Assembly: GCA_000934385.1 (NCBI GenBank)
Contig: KN880465.1
Location: 94,404 to 158,403 of the forward strand
Direction of reading: 5' to 3'
Origin: Cylindrobasidium torrendii FP15055 ss-10
Lineage: Eukaryota; Basidiomycota; Agaricomycetes; Agaricales; Physalacriaceae
DNA length: 64,000 bases
Both the position numbers and the translations under genes were made by a program. The notes beneath the pieces were generated by a model, which was not told the DNA's origin, made no database searches, and was given only the letters and a program-made list of their open reading frames with translations. How positions within the stretch are numbered: position 1 is the stretch's first letter; every line of letters starts with the position of its first letter. Positions 34,303 to 45,200 of this stretch are shown here, in pieces.

Positions 34303-36091
34303 TTAAACGGTAAATATCTGTGGCTCATACACACCAAAGCGAATCCGCTCAGCATTAGTGACATCGACAATCCATGAGCTGTGTACCATGATAACGATGG
34401 GGGTTTCTTCTGAGCCTTCTGACCTGCGCGACTCGATAATCCCTCGTAAATGGTCCACACCTTCGTCTGAATGCATATACAGCTTTCTCGAGTCCAGGAA
34501 GTACTCCATATCGCACTTTTGGGGTGTCAAATTTGGCAGGTTGATGAGCAGAAGCGGGGCATGGGCTTGTAACGCGTCCGTCCGGTTAGTCCTAAGGATG
34601 TGCTGATGGATGGCTGCAACGTCCTTGACAGTCGCGGGTACATTTGCGGCTTTCCCTAGCAGACAGGTTCTCGTCAGAACGGACGAAGACACCATGAATG
34701 AAGAAAGAGTCGCGTACGATCTCGAGCTTTCTGGATTTGTCGGCAATGCACACGATGTTGTCGTTGCCAATGCTCCCTCTGGCATTTGGCTGAACAATAA
34801 AGAACGCTTTGGCACCCGAAGCAACGTTGTAGACGGTAGTCGTGATTCGGGCTGAGCCGGAGAGGACACTGAAATCGTAAATGTGAGCATGACATCCAAG
34901 AAGGGATCTCAGTTATATTTCCCTCACCAGAGGATGGGTACAATAGACATGGAACGGCGCGGGGTTGAGGGCGGCTGCCTGGATGTCCGCGTACATCGAG
35001 ACATATTTCTGAGGCATGACAAGCTGCGAGGCTTGAAGGAAGTGATCGATTCGTCGCATGGATTTTCGGAGGGTCGAACGTAGCGAAGGAAACAGTGCAT
35101 GACTATGAAGTGCTTCGAATACTTCCGCTTGGATTTGGACGAGATAATCAGACTCGGATTGATAAGCCACCAAGAAGGTCAGCGTGCAGATCAGCAGGCG
35201 CTTGTCAAGGACCTCTTGTATCAATGGTAGTCCTCTATTCATCCATCGCGTGGTGCGGAGTAGCGCCATGAAAACCCGTTTGAGGCCGACCAGTGTTGCA
35301 TCATACGACAAATTTCCTTTGTAAAGCTTGAACAATCGTGAGGAGGCATAACCGGGGAATCCTCGAGCACAGAGCTCATCGCTGAAGCCAGGTGCACGAG
35401 AAAGCACAAGGACAGCGTCATACCCGTCTCCCTCCCATTCAGTTGGAGACCCGTGCATCAAATGCCGCATAGTTGCTCCTGCGATGTCTGCTGCCCGTTC
35501 GGTACATACGTCCAATGCGCGCACCGCTAGTGCGTCCGGCACATCGGTATGGCGGTAGTTTGTGCCCTCGTTAACGAAGAAGCTCAGCGTGTTCAGTAGA
35601 GCTCCAACCGTCTCCAGCCCCTCCTTCCCACGATTTTCACTCAACCATACACAGCAGTCGACGATCGTCCCAAGTAGTCCCGCATATGTAGAGGAGAATT
35701 GGAGTCTGCATGCACGGTTTTGTAAGAGAGTCATGAGGACATGCGCCAGACCTCGACAAGTGATCGCCTGAATTGGACCATTCGAGGGGAATTCACAGTG
35801 TGCAAGTGTGAATACCAACCAGAGTTCGAGGATAGGAACCATTTCCGCACATATTGATTCTATGTGAGGGTCTTGCGTACTGCGTATTGCAAGAGGAATG
35901 AGTTGGATAGAGCCTATCGCGTTCCAAGTTCTGAGTTCAAAGAGGTCAGGGTCTTGATCATCGAAGGCATGGACGGCTTGGTTGAATTTTGAACCTTCGA
36001 GATGTATTTTCGGGATTTCAAGAATGCTTTCCCACTCTGCCGACGAGAGAGCATCAGAGTTGGTCGAGCATAACTTGTGTAGGTCAGCCAT
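34303..36091 (-). CDS. MYND-type zinc-finger protein
   Basis: Exon 1 from the ATG at 36091 encodes about 390 residues of helical sequence beginning MADLHKLCSTNSDALSSAEW. It has no catalytic domain I recognise. An intron (donor at 34925, acceptor near 34868) joins it to the MYND finger: CPLRLSPNHDYRLQRCFGCQ, then SVLYCSAKCQREHWQRQHRV and HC. The Cys/His spacing is typical (C-x2-C, C-x3-C, H-x3-C). A further intron starting at GTACGCGAC restores the frame to KAANVPATVKDVAAIHQHIL, and the C-terminal region ends TPIVIMVHSSWIVDV... and EPQIFTV. MYND fingers bind Pro-rich peptides. A paralogue with the same order and intron phases lies at 61656-63599. About 560 residues. The biological role is unknown; agaricomycetes carry large families of such proteins. 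Confidence 0.82.
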
Positions 36092-36638
36092 AATATCAAA
36101 CTGAAGACAGGTGTCCTCAAGCGACTCCCTCTAGATAGTTGAATCAGCTAAAGAATTTATGTCCTACAAATCTCTCACTATGAGTCGCCTGAGCTGAATC
36201 TTTGTCAAGGACATGATGGTGGGAATGAACTCGGACGCTCTTGATCGCCGGCGCGATCACTGGATGAGGCGAACCACGTGGTGTCAATTATGCACCGAAA
36301 GCGCGCCCCGCGAGTGTCGACCGAGGCCGACTGACATGAGTCTAGCTTTATCCAATCCAACTAATCGCTCTGGTGGCCCGAATACACACGGACGTTTAAA
36401 CGGCCAAGAATATAATAACACTGGACCGCGGAGTCAGATAATGCCATCCTAAAGACCAATTAGAACAGCACACATTCCCCGCCATCTCTTACTTCCGAAA
36501 ATTCACCTAAGAAGAACAGACCCAGGAGCACAGGCTACAGACATCCGACAGAGTCATGTCAAACGATGTAAATTCATTCATATATTGTACAAGTCTTTCA
36601 AGGCATCCAAATCGTGTAGTAGTAGGGCTCATCAACGC
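36092..36638. other. Intergenic region
   Basis: About 0.55 kb between the MYND gene promoter and the 3' end of the next - strand gene. No gene or repeat supported. Confidence 0.45.
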
Positions 36639-37131
36639 CTACTTCTTCCCCGAGGTGTTGTACGACTGGCCACTGGGCGAAGTATAGTTCGAGTAGCCCG
36701 AGCCACTGTTGTAGTAGGTCGAGCCGTTGGGGTTGCTGTAGTAGTAGCTCCCGTTCCTGTACTGGTGTGTCAGTCTTCCAATTCCAGACCATTTTCCATC
36801 CCAAAGAAACATCGATAAGAGAGAATGGCAGGTATGCGGATATTGGCGTGGCCTCGAAATGCGACAACCACGCCAGTGAGACACGATAGGGGATAACACG
36901 ACAGTGGGCAGGCAAACACAACGCGACAACAAGGCGGGAAAAGATAACGTACGTGTTCGAGTAGTGGTAACCAGTGTTGCCACTGCTGGTGTCAGCGCGA
37001 GTGCAGTAGTGGTTTCCCTGGAGGACGACGCGTCAGTGTCCGTCGAAAAGCCTTTGTCTTTGGGAACAAGTTGAACGCACCTGGCTGTTGGTGCCAGAGC
37101 CAGTGACAGTCTGAGACGAATCCTTGGGCAT
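36639..37131 (-). CDS. Small Asn/Tyr/Ser/Gly-rich protein, tandem copy 1
   Basis: Three exons, about 75 residues: MPKDSSQTVTGSGTNSQ, then GNHYCTRADTSSGNTGYHYS, then NTNGSYYYSNPNGSTYYNSG and a tail YSNYTSPSGQSYNTSGKK. The composition is almost entirely Ser, Tyr, Asn, Gly and Thr. The motif GS-YYYSN-xNGS-xYYN recurs. There is no signal peptide or known domain. The gene at 37635-38138 has the same exon plan, splitting after Gln before GN and inside YSN, so the two are tandem duplicates. The promoter has TATATAAG (37211-37218), about 80 nt before the ATG. Low-complexity Tyr/Asn/Gly/Ser proteins can self-associate or bind RNA, but nothing here proves it. Similar short proteins are, I believe, widespread in Agaricomycetes as hypotheticals. 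Confidence 0.7.
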
Positions 37132-37634
37132 GGTGTATTATATCTGGGGTTTGGGTAAGGGTGGGTGTTGGTGGAAGAGGGTGAGAGAGGGCGTGGAAAG
37201 CAAGGAGAGCCTTATATATGCGGAGTTTCAATACACACGTGATCGTATCGGAGGCGGATTGGCTCTCGAGCGTGTCCGTCGCATTTCAATTGACTCGTGC
37301 TCAAAGTGAGCGCAGTAAAGTACATGCCAAGGGTGTCCCATGGCCACAAGTCAAGATAAGAACATCACATGCTTCGATTAGTAATCACAATGAACAGGAG
37401 CCGGTGATAAGTTAGACTGTTCCAGGCAATGTGTGAGTACTTAGATCGACACAGTTTTCTGTACTTAGTAATGGACTTATGAATGCTGCTACTCTGATAG
37501 TATTCACAACTCTTTTTCGGCGGGCTTCAATAAATTCACATGCAGTGTACTTCTGATTCAAGGTCTCAGATTCGGGAATTTACAGAACTACAGGTGATAA
37601 TAGCAACAGGATACTCTGTTTCCCTCAGGTCACC
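37132..37634. other. Intergenic between the tandem small genes
   Basis: About 0.5 kb, with the TATATAAG box (- strand, 37211-37218) of the left gene and AT-rich 3' sequence of the right gene. No other feature. Confidence 0.45.
37211..37218 (-). promoter_or_regulatory. TATA box of small gene copy 1
   Basis: TATATAAG on the - strand, about 80 nt upstream of the ATG at 37131. The tandem copy also has a TATA box in a comparable position. Confidence 0.45.
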
Positions 37635-38138
37635 CTACGAAGTGCTCAAAACAGAGGTTTCGCCGGTAGGAGCGGTGTAGAGCTCAATGCCTTGGTTGGT
37701 GTTGAAGTACTTCGAACCATCGGCATTGCTGTAATAGTCGGTACCGTTCCTGTGTGATTATGAGTCTCAAGTACTGCGATAGTCTGGGGAGTTGGGGAGC
37801 GCCCAGGTTCGAATGTTAAAGGGGCCAATGGCAAAGACCAAGATACAGCGCGGTGGAGGAGACGTCGACAGAGTGGACTTGGAGAGAGAACGTACATGTT
37901 CGAGTAAGTGTATCCCGTCAGCCCGGTATGGAGGTCGATGAACTTCCACCAGGTATTTCCCTGCATCGTATGTTAGCGGTCGTGAATTACACAAAAAGTA
38001 ATGCCTTCTCCTGGCCAACATCCTGATGACGGGCCCAAGGAAACGCACCTGCGCGTTGGTGCCAAACCCCACAATAATCTGGGTCGGGTTCTGCCCGAGC
38101 ATCACTTGATGAATATGGGGAACAGTGTTGATGGACAT
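37635..38138 (-). CDS. Small Asn/Tyr/Ser/Gly-rich protein, tandem copy 2
   Basis: Three exons, about 90 residues: MSINTVPHIHQVMLGQNPTQ and IIVGFGTNAQ, then GNTWWKFIDLHTGLTGYTYS, then NGTDYYSNADGSKYFNTNQG and a tail ELYTAPTGETSVLSTS. It aligns with the small protein at 36639-37131 through TN-x-QGN at the first exon junction, Y-x-YSN at the second, and NG(S/T)-YYSN-x(N/D)GS-xY(Y/F)N in the third exon. The N-terminus is longer and less polar than in copy 1, and tail residues differ. The TATA box at 38195-38202 is about 57 nt upstream. Function unknown. The protein is too small for confident fold prediction by eye. Confidence 0.68.
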
Positions 38139-38495
38139 TGTATGCTTAGAGTGGATGTGGGCGAAGGCGAAGGTTAAACTTACCAGACGGCTCCTTTTTA
38201 TACAAAATGCAGCTTACTGCGATCGTTAAATGTCTCTCGGCGGGCATTCCAGCTGTCAGATAAGCGTGAGACAGAAGAGGTTCTGTCGTATTCTAGACCA
38301 TTCGAAGGCGGGAGAGGCAGGTTGGTAATCACAATGGGAACTCCTTCAACCCGATCAGGAAAAATTGTGACGGGAACACGCTGGCTCCAATTGTTTTTCT
38401 TCAGCATGGTAGGGATTTGTATTTGGCTTGGAATATTTATTTCTGCATAGACATGGTGTTGCATGGAAGCACAGCATAGCATACTACATATGTAA
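38139..38495. other. Intergenic with TATA box and an unsupported 94-codon frame
   Basis: The promoter of small gene copy 2 lies at the left, with TATAAAAA at 38195-38202 on the - strand. A 94-codon - strand frame (38198-38482) overlaps that TATA box. It has no homology I can see and is not called. Confidence 0.4.
38195..38202 (-). promoter_or_regulatory. TATA box of small gene copy 2
   Basis: TATAAAAA on the - strand, about 57 nt upstream of the start codon at 38138. Confidence 0.5.
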
Positions 38496-40085
38496 TTAGG
38501 ATTCGTTCAATTCGGGCCATTCCACGACCTCGCATACCCTTCCGTCCATATTCATTTCGTCGACCCTATGCCTGAAGTGCTGATCACATATCGATTTGCT
38601 GTGTACACCTAGCCTCAGGCGTCTAATCCAAGAACGCTCATCCTTGACAATCGCCAACGCGACATCCACATTCATCTCGCATCCCCAAACCAGCTCGAGC
38701 ACCCTCAAATTCGGTACGACCGTCCTTGCCGTCTTTGCAAAATATTTGCAAAGAGTCTCATCGATCATATGCGGCCTATCCTGCGCGCCCATGTCAACGT
38801 CGTGGCAGCAAGATGCAGGTTCGTGTAACACCAGTGATTCCAGCACAGGCAAGAAAACAAGAATATGGCACACATCTCTTGCGCTCATCGCCACACCCTT
38901 GAGGGAGAGCGACTGCAGCTGCGCACCTAGTCGGGTGTCATGAAAGCTAATGACAAGCACGTTGGTAAGGGTGTCCTCAAAGGAAGGCGTGGGCATGTTG
39001 TACTCGAACGTTAGAGCGCGAAGCGCTGGGGCATCGCATGTCGTGAGCCACCACAAGACCTCGGGGCTTCGCCAGTATGTAAAGCGCAACACGAGCGCTT
39101 CTGCATGGATTTTATGCACATGGCCGTGGGTGCGAGGGCGCTGGCCGAAGCCCGTGACGGGGTCCGACACGACGATGGTGTGCACTTTGTATAGCTTTTC
39201 CATAGCGCAAACGAGACTGCACTGTGGGAAGCGGCTTGTAAGGCAGAACGAGTCAAGCACGACAGTCTGGATAGGTCTGGCGCGGTGCAATTGGAAACCG
39301 TCGATGAACGCAAAGTCAAGTGTGCGGGTGAATTTGAGGCGGCGGAGGTTCCGTGCTGAACCGGTCGCGCTGCCGAAAGACGTTGGGTCTGGGAAAGCGC
39401 TCTCTACGATGGAATCCATATGGAGGGTTTCAAGCATGGGGAGGTCGGTAGATGTGCTAGGGAGCACTGGGAATGGAATGTCGAGGAAAGAGGCGCCGCC
39501 AGGGTAGGGCATGAAATCAAAGACGACGTGTTTCCAGCGATCTGCATTTGTGACCAGGTGGTGAAGGTAATAGTATATGATGCGATTGACCCGCATAGGT
39601 ATTCGGATAGATGGCGGGGAAGAACAAGGGAAGCCATCCGTAGGCTCGAAGGATAACCGAATGGATAGTGGCTGCGATTTCGAGCGTTTGATGTATAGCT
39701 TCATGCGGGCCAATATCTCAGGACCTATGGCGCTTCTCGGCGAGAGGATATTAGCATCGAGGTGTATGTCAATGCCCGACCATGCTCGAGGGAGGTTAAG
39801 CATAATTCCACGCCAGCCTCGGCAGACACGCGCCAGGCAGATGGCGTTGGTGTTCATGTAGTTGATTGGATGAGGGCCTGCATGTGGATCAAACTCGCAG
39901 GCCAGGAGGAAGCACTCGCACAGCAACTCGGTAGGCAGTAACGCAATGTGACGAGCACTGAGCAGAGTGGAGGTACAGTCGGAAACTTGGGCTGCTTGGT
40001 AAACCTGTTTGTCCTCGACGACCAATTGGGGGGAGTAGTACTCAGCATCCTCCATCAACTGCTTGATTGAACTGTGGGCCGCCAT
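38496..40085 (-). CDS. F-box protein
   Basis: Intronless, 529 residues from MAAHSSIKQLMEDAEYYSPQ. The F-box core is ALLPTELLCECFLLACEFDP, followed by the usual ICLARVCRGWRGIMLNLPRA and WSGIDIHLD. The rest shows no clear repeat consensus but has leucine-rich stretches (MLETLHMDSI, LRRLKFTRTL, LESLVLHEPASC) and ends in an acidic tail, CEVVEWPELNES. It is diverged from the other four F-box genes in the window. Predicted SCF adaptor; the target is unknown. Confidence 0.82.
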   Translation of the reverse strand: MAAHSSIKQLMEDAEYYSPQLVVEDKQVYQAAQVSDCTSTLLSARHIALLPTELLCECFLLACEFDPHAGPHPINYMNTNAICLARVCRGWRGIMLNLPRAWSGIDIHLDANILSPRSAIGPEILARMKLYIKRSKSQPLSIRLSFEPTDGFPCSSPPSIRIPMRVNRIIYYYLHHLVTNADRWKHVVFDFMPYPGGASFLDIPFPVLPSTSTDLPMLETLHMDSIVESAFPDPTSFGSATGSARNLRRLKFTRTLDFAFIDGFQLHRARPIQTVVLDSFCLTSRFPQCSLVCAMEKLYKVHTIVVSDPVTGFGQRPRTHGHVHKIHAEALVLRFTYWRSPEVLWWLTTCDAPALRALTFEYNMPTPSFEDTLTNVLVISFHDTRLGAQLQSLSLKGVAMSARDVCHILVFLPVLESLVLHEPASCCHDVDMGAQDRPHMIDETLCKYFAKTARTVVPNLRVLELVWGCEMNVDVALAIVKDERSWIRRLRLGVHSKSICDQHFRHRVDEMNMDGRVCEVVEWPELNES

Positions 40086-40513
40086 TACCGTAATAATTTA
40101 CTTCTGGCAGAATGAGTTTTGAAGGACGACCCGCAGAGATTGAGTGGCTGCTGGACGCTTCGGGGGTGCTTGTCCGGGAAAGAAACAACGGCAGCGAAAG
40201 AAGAGCTTTATACCTCAAGTCCACAATCAAATTCCAAAAACGTAGACTGTTTATGTACATAGTCAATGCATAGAACAAAGGACAATGTGTCGTCCAATCC
40301 GCAGAGCAGCCACATTTCATTGGTGTACAGTACGCAGGGTGGAAGTTCCAGCGAGCCCTCGGTCACGGCTCCCGGAAGGCAGAGCAGAGCTTGGACGGTG
40401 GCGAGAAGTCAAGTCATTACGATCGCGGGAAGCGGTTGCGAACTTGCGCCTTCTCAGGGCGGCAACTCGGGCCGAACGCCTCTTTCGATAACACCACCAC
40501 GACCACTTCAATC
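40086..40513. promoter_or_regulatory. Divergent promoter, F-box and elongin C
   Basis: 428 nt between two divergent start codons. A CCAATG element lies near 40315 region flanks and AT-rich segments follow, but no clear TATA box. Its promoter role is inferred from position only. Confidence 0.35.
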
Positions 40514-41141
40514 ATGACAGAAGATGTTGAAATGAACGTAAGTCGAGTCGATTCAGCATTTGACGCGTCGAGCTCTTGAAGTTAAGAGATGTCTAACGCA
40601 TTTTGGCAGCCACCCGTTGCAAACCCATGGATCCGTATAACTAGTGGAGATGGCTTCAATTTCCTTGTGCGAAAGAATGTAGTAATGATGAGTGGGACAT
40701 GGAAAGATTCGTTGGATGACTCGGGCAAGCTCAAACACAATGGACATGACCAACCAATGCTTATGACTAAACAGCAAGTTTCCGGGAAGCGCAACAGAAT
40801 GTTATTGAGGCGCCAGAAAGGTGCGCCCAGCACGCTCACCTTGCAGAAGGAAATTTATTCCATGGGAAAATACAGCGCTGTCATTGTCGAAAAACTCATT
40901 GAATATATGGCTTTCAAGGCCCACTACGAGAAGGCGTCGGGAAAGGAAGTCCCGACGAACGAATTCATTGATAGAATTCCGCCTGAAATTGTGCTTGAGC
41001 TGTGCGTCCTTTGCATGTAGTACTGCGTCCAGTGTACTCACACCAAACCGCATAGGCTACTTGCTGCAGATTACTATGCTTGTGAGTGTTGTTGTAGTTC
41101 TTCAGCTGGAATTATGCTCAGTATCCCGATTTCTAGTATAG
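40514..41141 (+). CDS. ELC1: Elongin C
   Basis: Elongin C is a Skp1-fold adaptor that links BC-box proteins to Cullin-2/3-type ligases and also joins elongin A. Exon 1 is MTEDVEMN. Exon 2 gives PPVANPWIRITSGDGFNFLV and RKNVVMMSGTWKDSLDDS. A GC-AG intron (donor GCAAGC at about 40726, acceptor after ACTAAACAG) leads to SFREAQQNVIEAPE. A 55-nt intron (40821-40875) leads to AVIVEKLIEYMAFKAHYEKA and RIPPEIVLEL. A last intron leads to LLAADYYA. These match the family blocks NFREI, VLSKVCMYFTYK and APEIALELLMAA. The 3' end is uncertain: either a small final intron gives a stop at 41139-41141, or the frame runs on to about 41172. About 115 residues. Because the reading frame stays open through the introns, an unspliced model looks deceptively intact. 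Confidence 0.8.
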
Positions 41142-41270
41142 TTCAAAGTCCATATTACAATCCAATGTAGCCATAGATTTGCCATCACTCACGGTCGTGC
41201 ATTTCAAATTCGGACGATCGACGGCGGATCTGAGGCGGATCGGACAAGACGCGTTTCCTTCAACACCACC

Positions 41271-42018
41271 ATGGCAGTCGTTCTCACATCCACTATCCCC
41301 AAATTCAACACGCTCGAGGAGCACAAGGCGTTTGTCGCGACCACCCCGGAGAATTTCGACACGATCCCGCCCGTTCTGCGATGGAAACAAACCAATGTAC
41401 GCGTCGCCTTCGACCCCGCTATCGACGCGCATCCAGCTTGGACGTCCGGAACACTCTACGTTATCGACTCAGTGCTTGTCTTCATCCAAGACGCGGATGA
41501 GAAAGGCTTCCAGATTGAATATCCCGCCATTACCCTGCATGCCATCTCGCGCGCCGTGGGAGAGACACCCTCCATCTACTGCCAGTTGGACGACCAGTTC
41601 GGTAACCCAGAAGCAGAGACAGAGACAGAAGAGGACACGGCGATGAGGGAGCTGCTGATTACCCCAGAGGATGCAACCTCTTGTGTGTGGCTGCCTTGTA
41701 TTGTGAGACCGTGTCTGACGCGCTTTGACAGTGGACTCGATCTTTGACGCTTTGTCTCTTTGTGCATCACTGCATCCGGACGAGCCATCGCCCTCGGACG
41801 ATGAAGACGACGCGTTCCTTGACCTGGACAACTTTGAGGACGCGGACGAGGATGGGAAGGAATTGAGCGAAGCCGGGAAAGTGCGCAGTGATTTCACCAA
41901 TGACAGCAGATACAAGCCATATTGATGGACTTAGGCTACGCTGGACCGCTTCGAAGCCTTGTTGGACGCGGATTCTTCAGAGTCAGAGTCGGAGCTGCCT
42001 GCGGGCAAGACGGCGTAG
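41271..42018 (+). CDS. pICln / methylosome subunit (chloride conductance regulatory protein family)
   Basis: pICln is a PH-fold chaperone that holds Sm proteins for PRMT5 methylation and SMN-mediated snRNP assembly in the cytosol. The ATG at 41271 gives MAVVLTSTIPKFNTLEEHKA. Family blocks follow: GTLYVIDSVLVFIQDADEKG, FQIEYPAITLHAISR and SIYCQLDDQF. An acidic loop leads to an intron (41683-41729), then LDSIFDALSLCASLHPDEPS and an acidic Asp/Glu run. A second intron (about 41881-41934) skips an early stop and joins GKATLDRFEALL, equivalent to the QATLERLEGM block of animal pICln, ending SESESELPAGKTA. About 215 residues. It sits 130 nt after elongin C. The pairing with the SF3B3 gene in this window is thematically consistent but physically unlinked. 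Confidence 0.88.
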
Positions 42019-42223
42019 CCATGCGGCGCAGCTGGTTGGGTGTACGGAAGGAAGTTAAAGTATAATAAAGGACACGCGTTATCCATCTACTACTACTAGC
42101 ACATCATTTTTGCCGCGTGCAGGTGCCCTGGTTGAAACGGGCGATATCAATATATCTACACCGCGCGCAGTTACTATAAGTTCAAACGGTTCGCGATTAC
42201 GGGTGTCTTCACCTCTGACTACC

Positions 42224-45200
42224 ATGGCCGACGAGCAAGTGCCCATGTTGGCCACTGCAAACCTTGCTGGGTGCGTGAACCAGTGGACTTCGATCGCCTG
42301 TGCCACTTGACCGACGACTTCCAGGACTCCAGATGTTGTACTTCTCCTTCCCGCCATTTTTGCCGCAGTTTCTGCCTTTTCTCTCATTCTCCATGCCGCG
42401 TTTCGCTCGAGCTGTCCGTCCCAAGTGAAAACCAACAGCGGAAGCCGTCTCGACGCGCTCGGAGGGCGCAATGGTGTCGCGTGGATGTCGGGCCGCTCTC
42501 TCGTTGCGCTTGCACTAGCCGTCGTATCCACTTTGCAGCATGCTGTGAGCGCGCGCGGTGGCACTGTATGGATCTCTTGGGTAAGCAACATTTCTATACT
42601 CAAGCCTACTACCCCCGGAACCGACCCGTTTGCTCAGATTTACGCATTTCTGCTCACTGTAACTGCATTGGTCTCCACCCAATGGTCCTCAACGCTTTCA
42701 CGTCACGCCAACCTGTTGTACTTCGCGACATTCGCAGTTTATTTCGCCCAAGATATCTTCCCGTTGATGACCTTTACGCTTCCTGTACAAGATGCCGATG
42801 AAGGGATACTCCTTTGGGTCAAAGTAGCGTTGGTAACCTCTCTCGGTGTCCTGTACCCGCTTGTTGTTCCCCGCGTCTATACGGCAATTGACGCAGAGAA
42901 CTCATCCCCGCCCAACCCAGAACAGACCGCCTCTGTTGCATCGTTTGCGACATGCTCGCATATGGACAGCATCGTCGCCGAGGCCTTCCGCGTCCCGCAC
43001 CTTCCGTACGACCGCTTCCCGCCTCTCCCATACTACGACGAAGCGCATTATGTCAAGAAGCATACATGGAAGGTGTGTAACGTTCATTTTGGACGTTGTG
43101 CGTTGCTCAACTAGGTCAGAATGTTGACCCCTTCGCTGGAGCACCAAAGCGACACCTGTTCTTTGGATTGATGAAGAGCTTCAGTGGAGAATACGCGATG
43201 CTCGCGACGATGATTTTGCTGCACAGCGCCTTCAGCATGGTCAGCCCCGTTGGATTGAATAGGCTCCTTGCGTATGTCTTTCTACCGTCCACTACCATAG
43301 GGTATTGCTCATGGCGTGTTAGATATCTAGAAACTGACGGGGAAGACGCGATCATTCGCCCATTCGTATGGATCCTACTTCTTTTCTTAGGCCCGCTGTT
43401 TTCGTCAATAACCATCAATGGCTACTTCCTCACTTCCCTGCGCCTGGTTATCCGCGGTCAGGCCGTCGTCACTCAACTCATCTACGAGCATGCCCTCCGT
43501 ATTCGAATGACAGCCTCCACCGACGAACAGTCGAAGAGTAGCAATTTGGTAGGGATGATAATGAACCTTATCACTGCTGACGCGGACAACATAATTTCCG
43601 GACGCGACTTCTTCCTCCTCGTATTCTACATCCCACCACAAGTCGCTCTATGCATGGCTTTCCTATATCAGATCCTGGGCTGGAGCTCGCTGGTTGGCGC
43701 AGCATTCTTGCTGGTCGCGTTTCCGATACCAGGGATGGTAGCACGATGGATGCATGGTGTACAGAAGGAGGAGATGGAGAAGGGGGATGCCAGGATCCAG
43801 AGCGTCACAGAAGGCAGGTTGACTTATTCTTTCACGGCCGCAACTTCGCTGACTTTGCCATGCTAGTCGTGGGCTTGCTGAGAATGATCAAAATGTTTGC
43901 GTGGGAGCGCAAGATGGCGGAACGTGTGGCGGACAAGCGGGAGGCTCAGCTGGTGTGGATGCGGCGCCGGTTGAGACTCGAAATGGTGAATACGTTGATC
44001 AAGTGGGTATATGCGTTCTCAATCTGTCGCTGAGAATGCTCAATATCATATAGCTTTTTGATACCCATTTTGACGATGGTCATAACACTCGTGGCTTAGT
44101 ACGTCTGCATTTTCCTAGCTACTTTGCTGGTACTAACTATCTTCCAAGTGTGCGTGTGAGAACGATTTTCGAAAGTTGACTCACGGACGACAGACCATCG
44201 GCATGCATGGCAAACTGACCGCTTCCATCGTGTTCTCGAGCATGTCGGTGTTCGACATTTTGCGGAACCAGCTCGAACAAGTCATGAACTTCATTGCCCC
44301 GATGCTCAAAGGAAAGGTCTCTCTAGACCGAATGACAGACTTTCTGCATAATGTCCGTAGCCGGCCACCTTCAATTGACTGCCTAGAACTGAACGCGTCT
44401 CACACAGACCGAACTCATCGACCGTTTTGAAAGCACTGGTCACGCAGACCACGTCGACAGAGGACAAGCCATGATTGGGTTCGAAAAAGCTAGTTTTTCT
44501 TGGTTCAAGGATACTACGGTTTCGACCTCGAACAAGGATGACATTGTTGACTCTGACAGTGAATCCACCAGCACCCTGTTCCGGTTGCGCATCCAGGACA
44601 GACTGGCATTCAAGACGGGTGGCCTGAATATTATCGTGGGTCCCACAGGGTCCGGCAAGACCTCGATGCTCGTAGCCTTGCTTGGTAAAATCCCTCTATG
44701 CATTTCCTACGACACGTTGAAGCTAATCCGCTGGTGGTAGGTGAAATGCACTTTGAACCTCTCGGCGACAAGTCATGGTACAACCTTCCTCGCTCAGGCG
44801 GGGTCGCCTACGCCGCGCAGGAATCCTGGGTCCTCAACGAAACAATCAAGGACAACATTCTTTTCGGTGAACCGCTAGACGAAGAGCGATACAAGGCTGT
44901 TTTGTTCCAATGTGGACTTGAGCGCGACTTGGGGCTTTTTGAGGCTGGTGACATGACCGAGGTCGGGGAGAAGGGGCTGACGCTGAGTGGAGGGCAAAAG
45001 GCGAGGGTGACGCTTGCGAGGTGCGTGACTTATCTGCCCTGGGGGGATGGATGCTTACGATGTTGCAGAGCAATTTATTCAAGGGCAGAAATCATTTTGC
45101 TGGATGATATCCTCGCTGCTCTTGAGTTGGTCTTGCCTTCGCTCTCTGGACTTGTGCTGACATGAGACTATAGCGTTCATACGGCACATTGGGTCGTGCA

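Noticed and set aside
38198..38482. 94-codon - strand frame with a PIVIT motif like the MYND C-terminal block
   Set aside because: It overlaps the TATA box of a neighbouring gene and shares only a few residues.
40821..40846. A 26-nt intron in elongin C
   Set aside because: It is too short and leaves the wrong frame; extending the acceptor to 40875 gives the family sequence in frame.
42079..42603. 174-codon - strand frame over the ABC transporter start
   Set aside because: It is antisense to a well supported exon and shows no family features.
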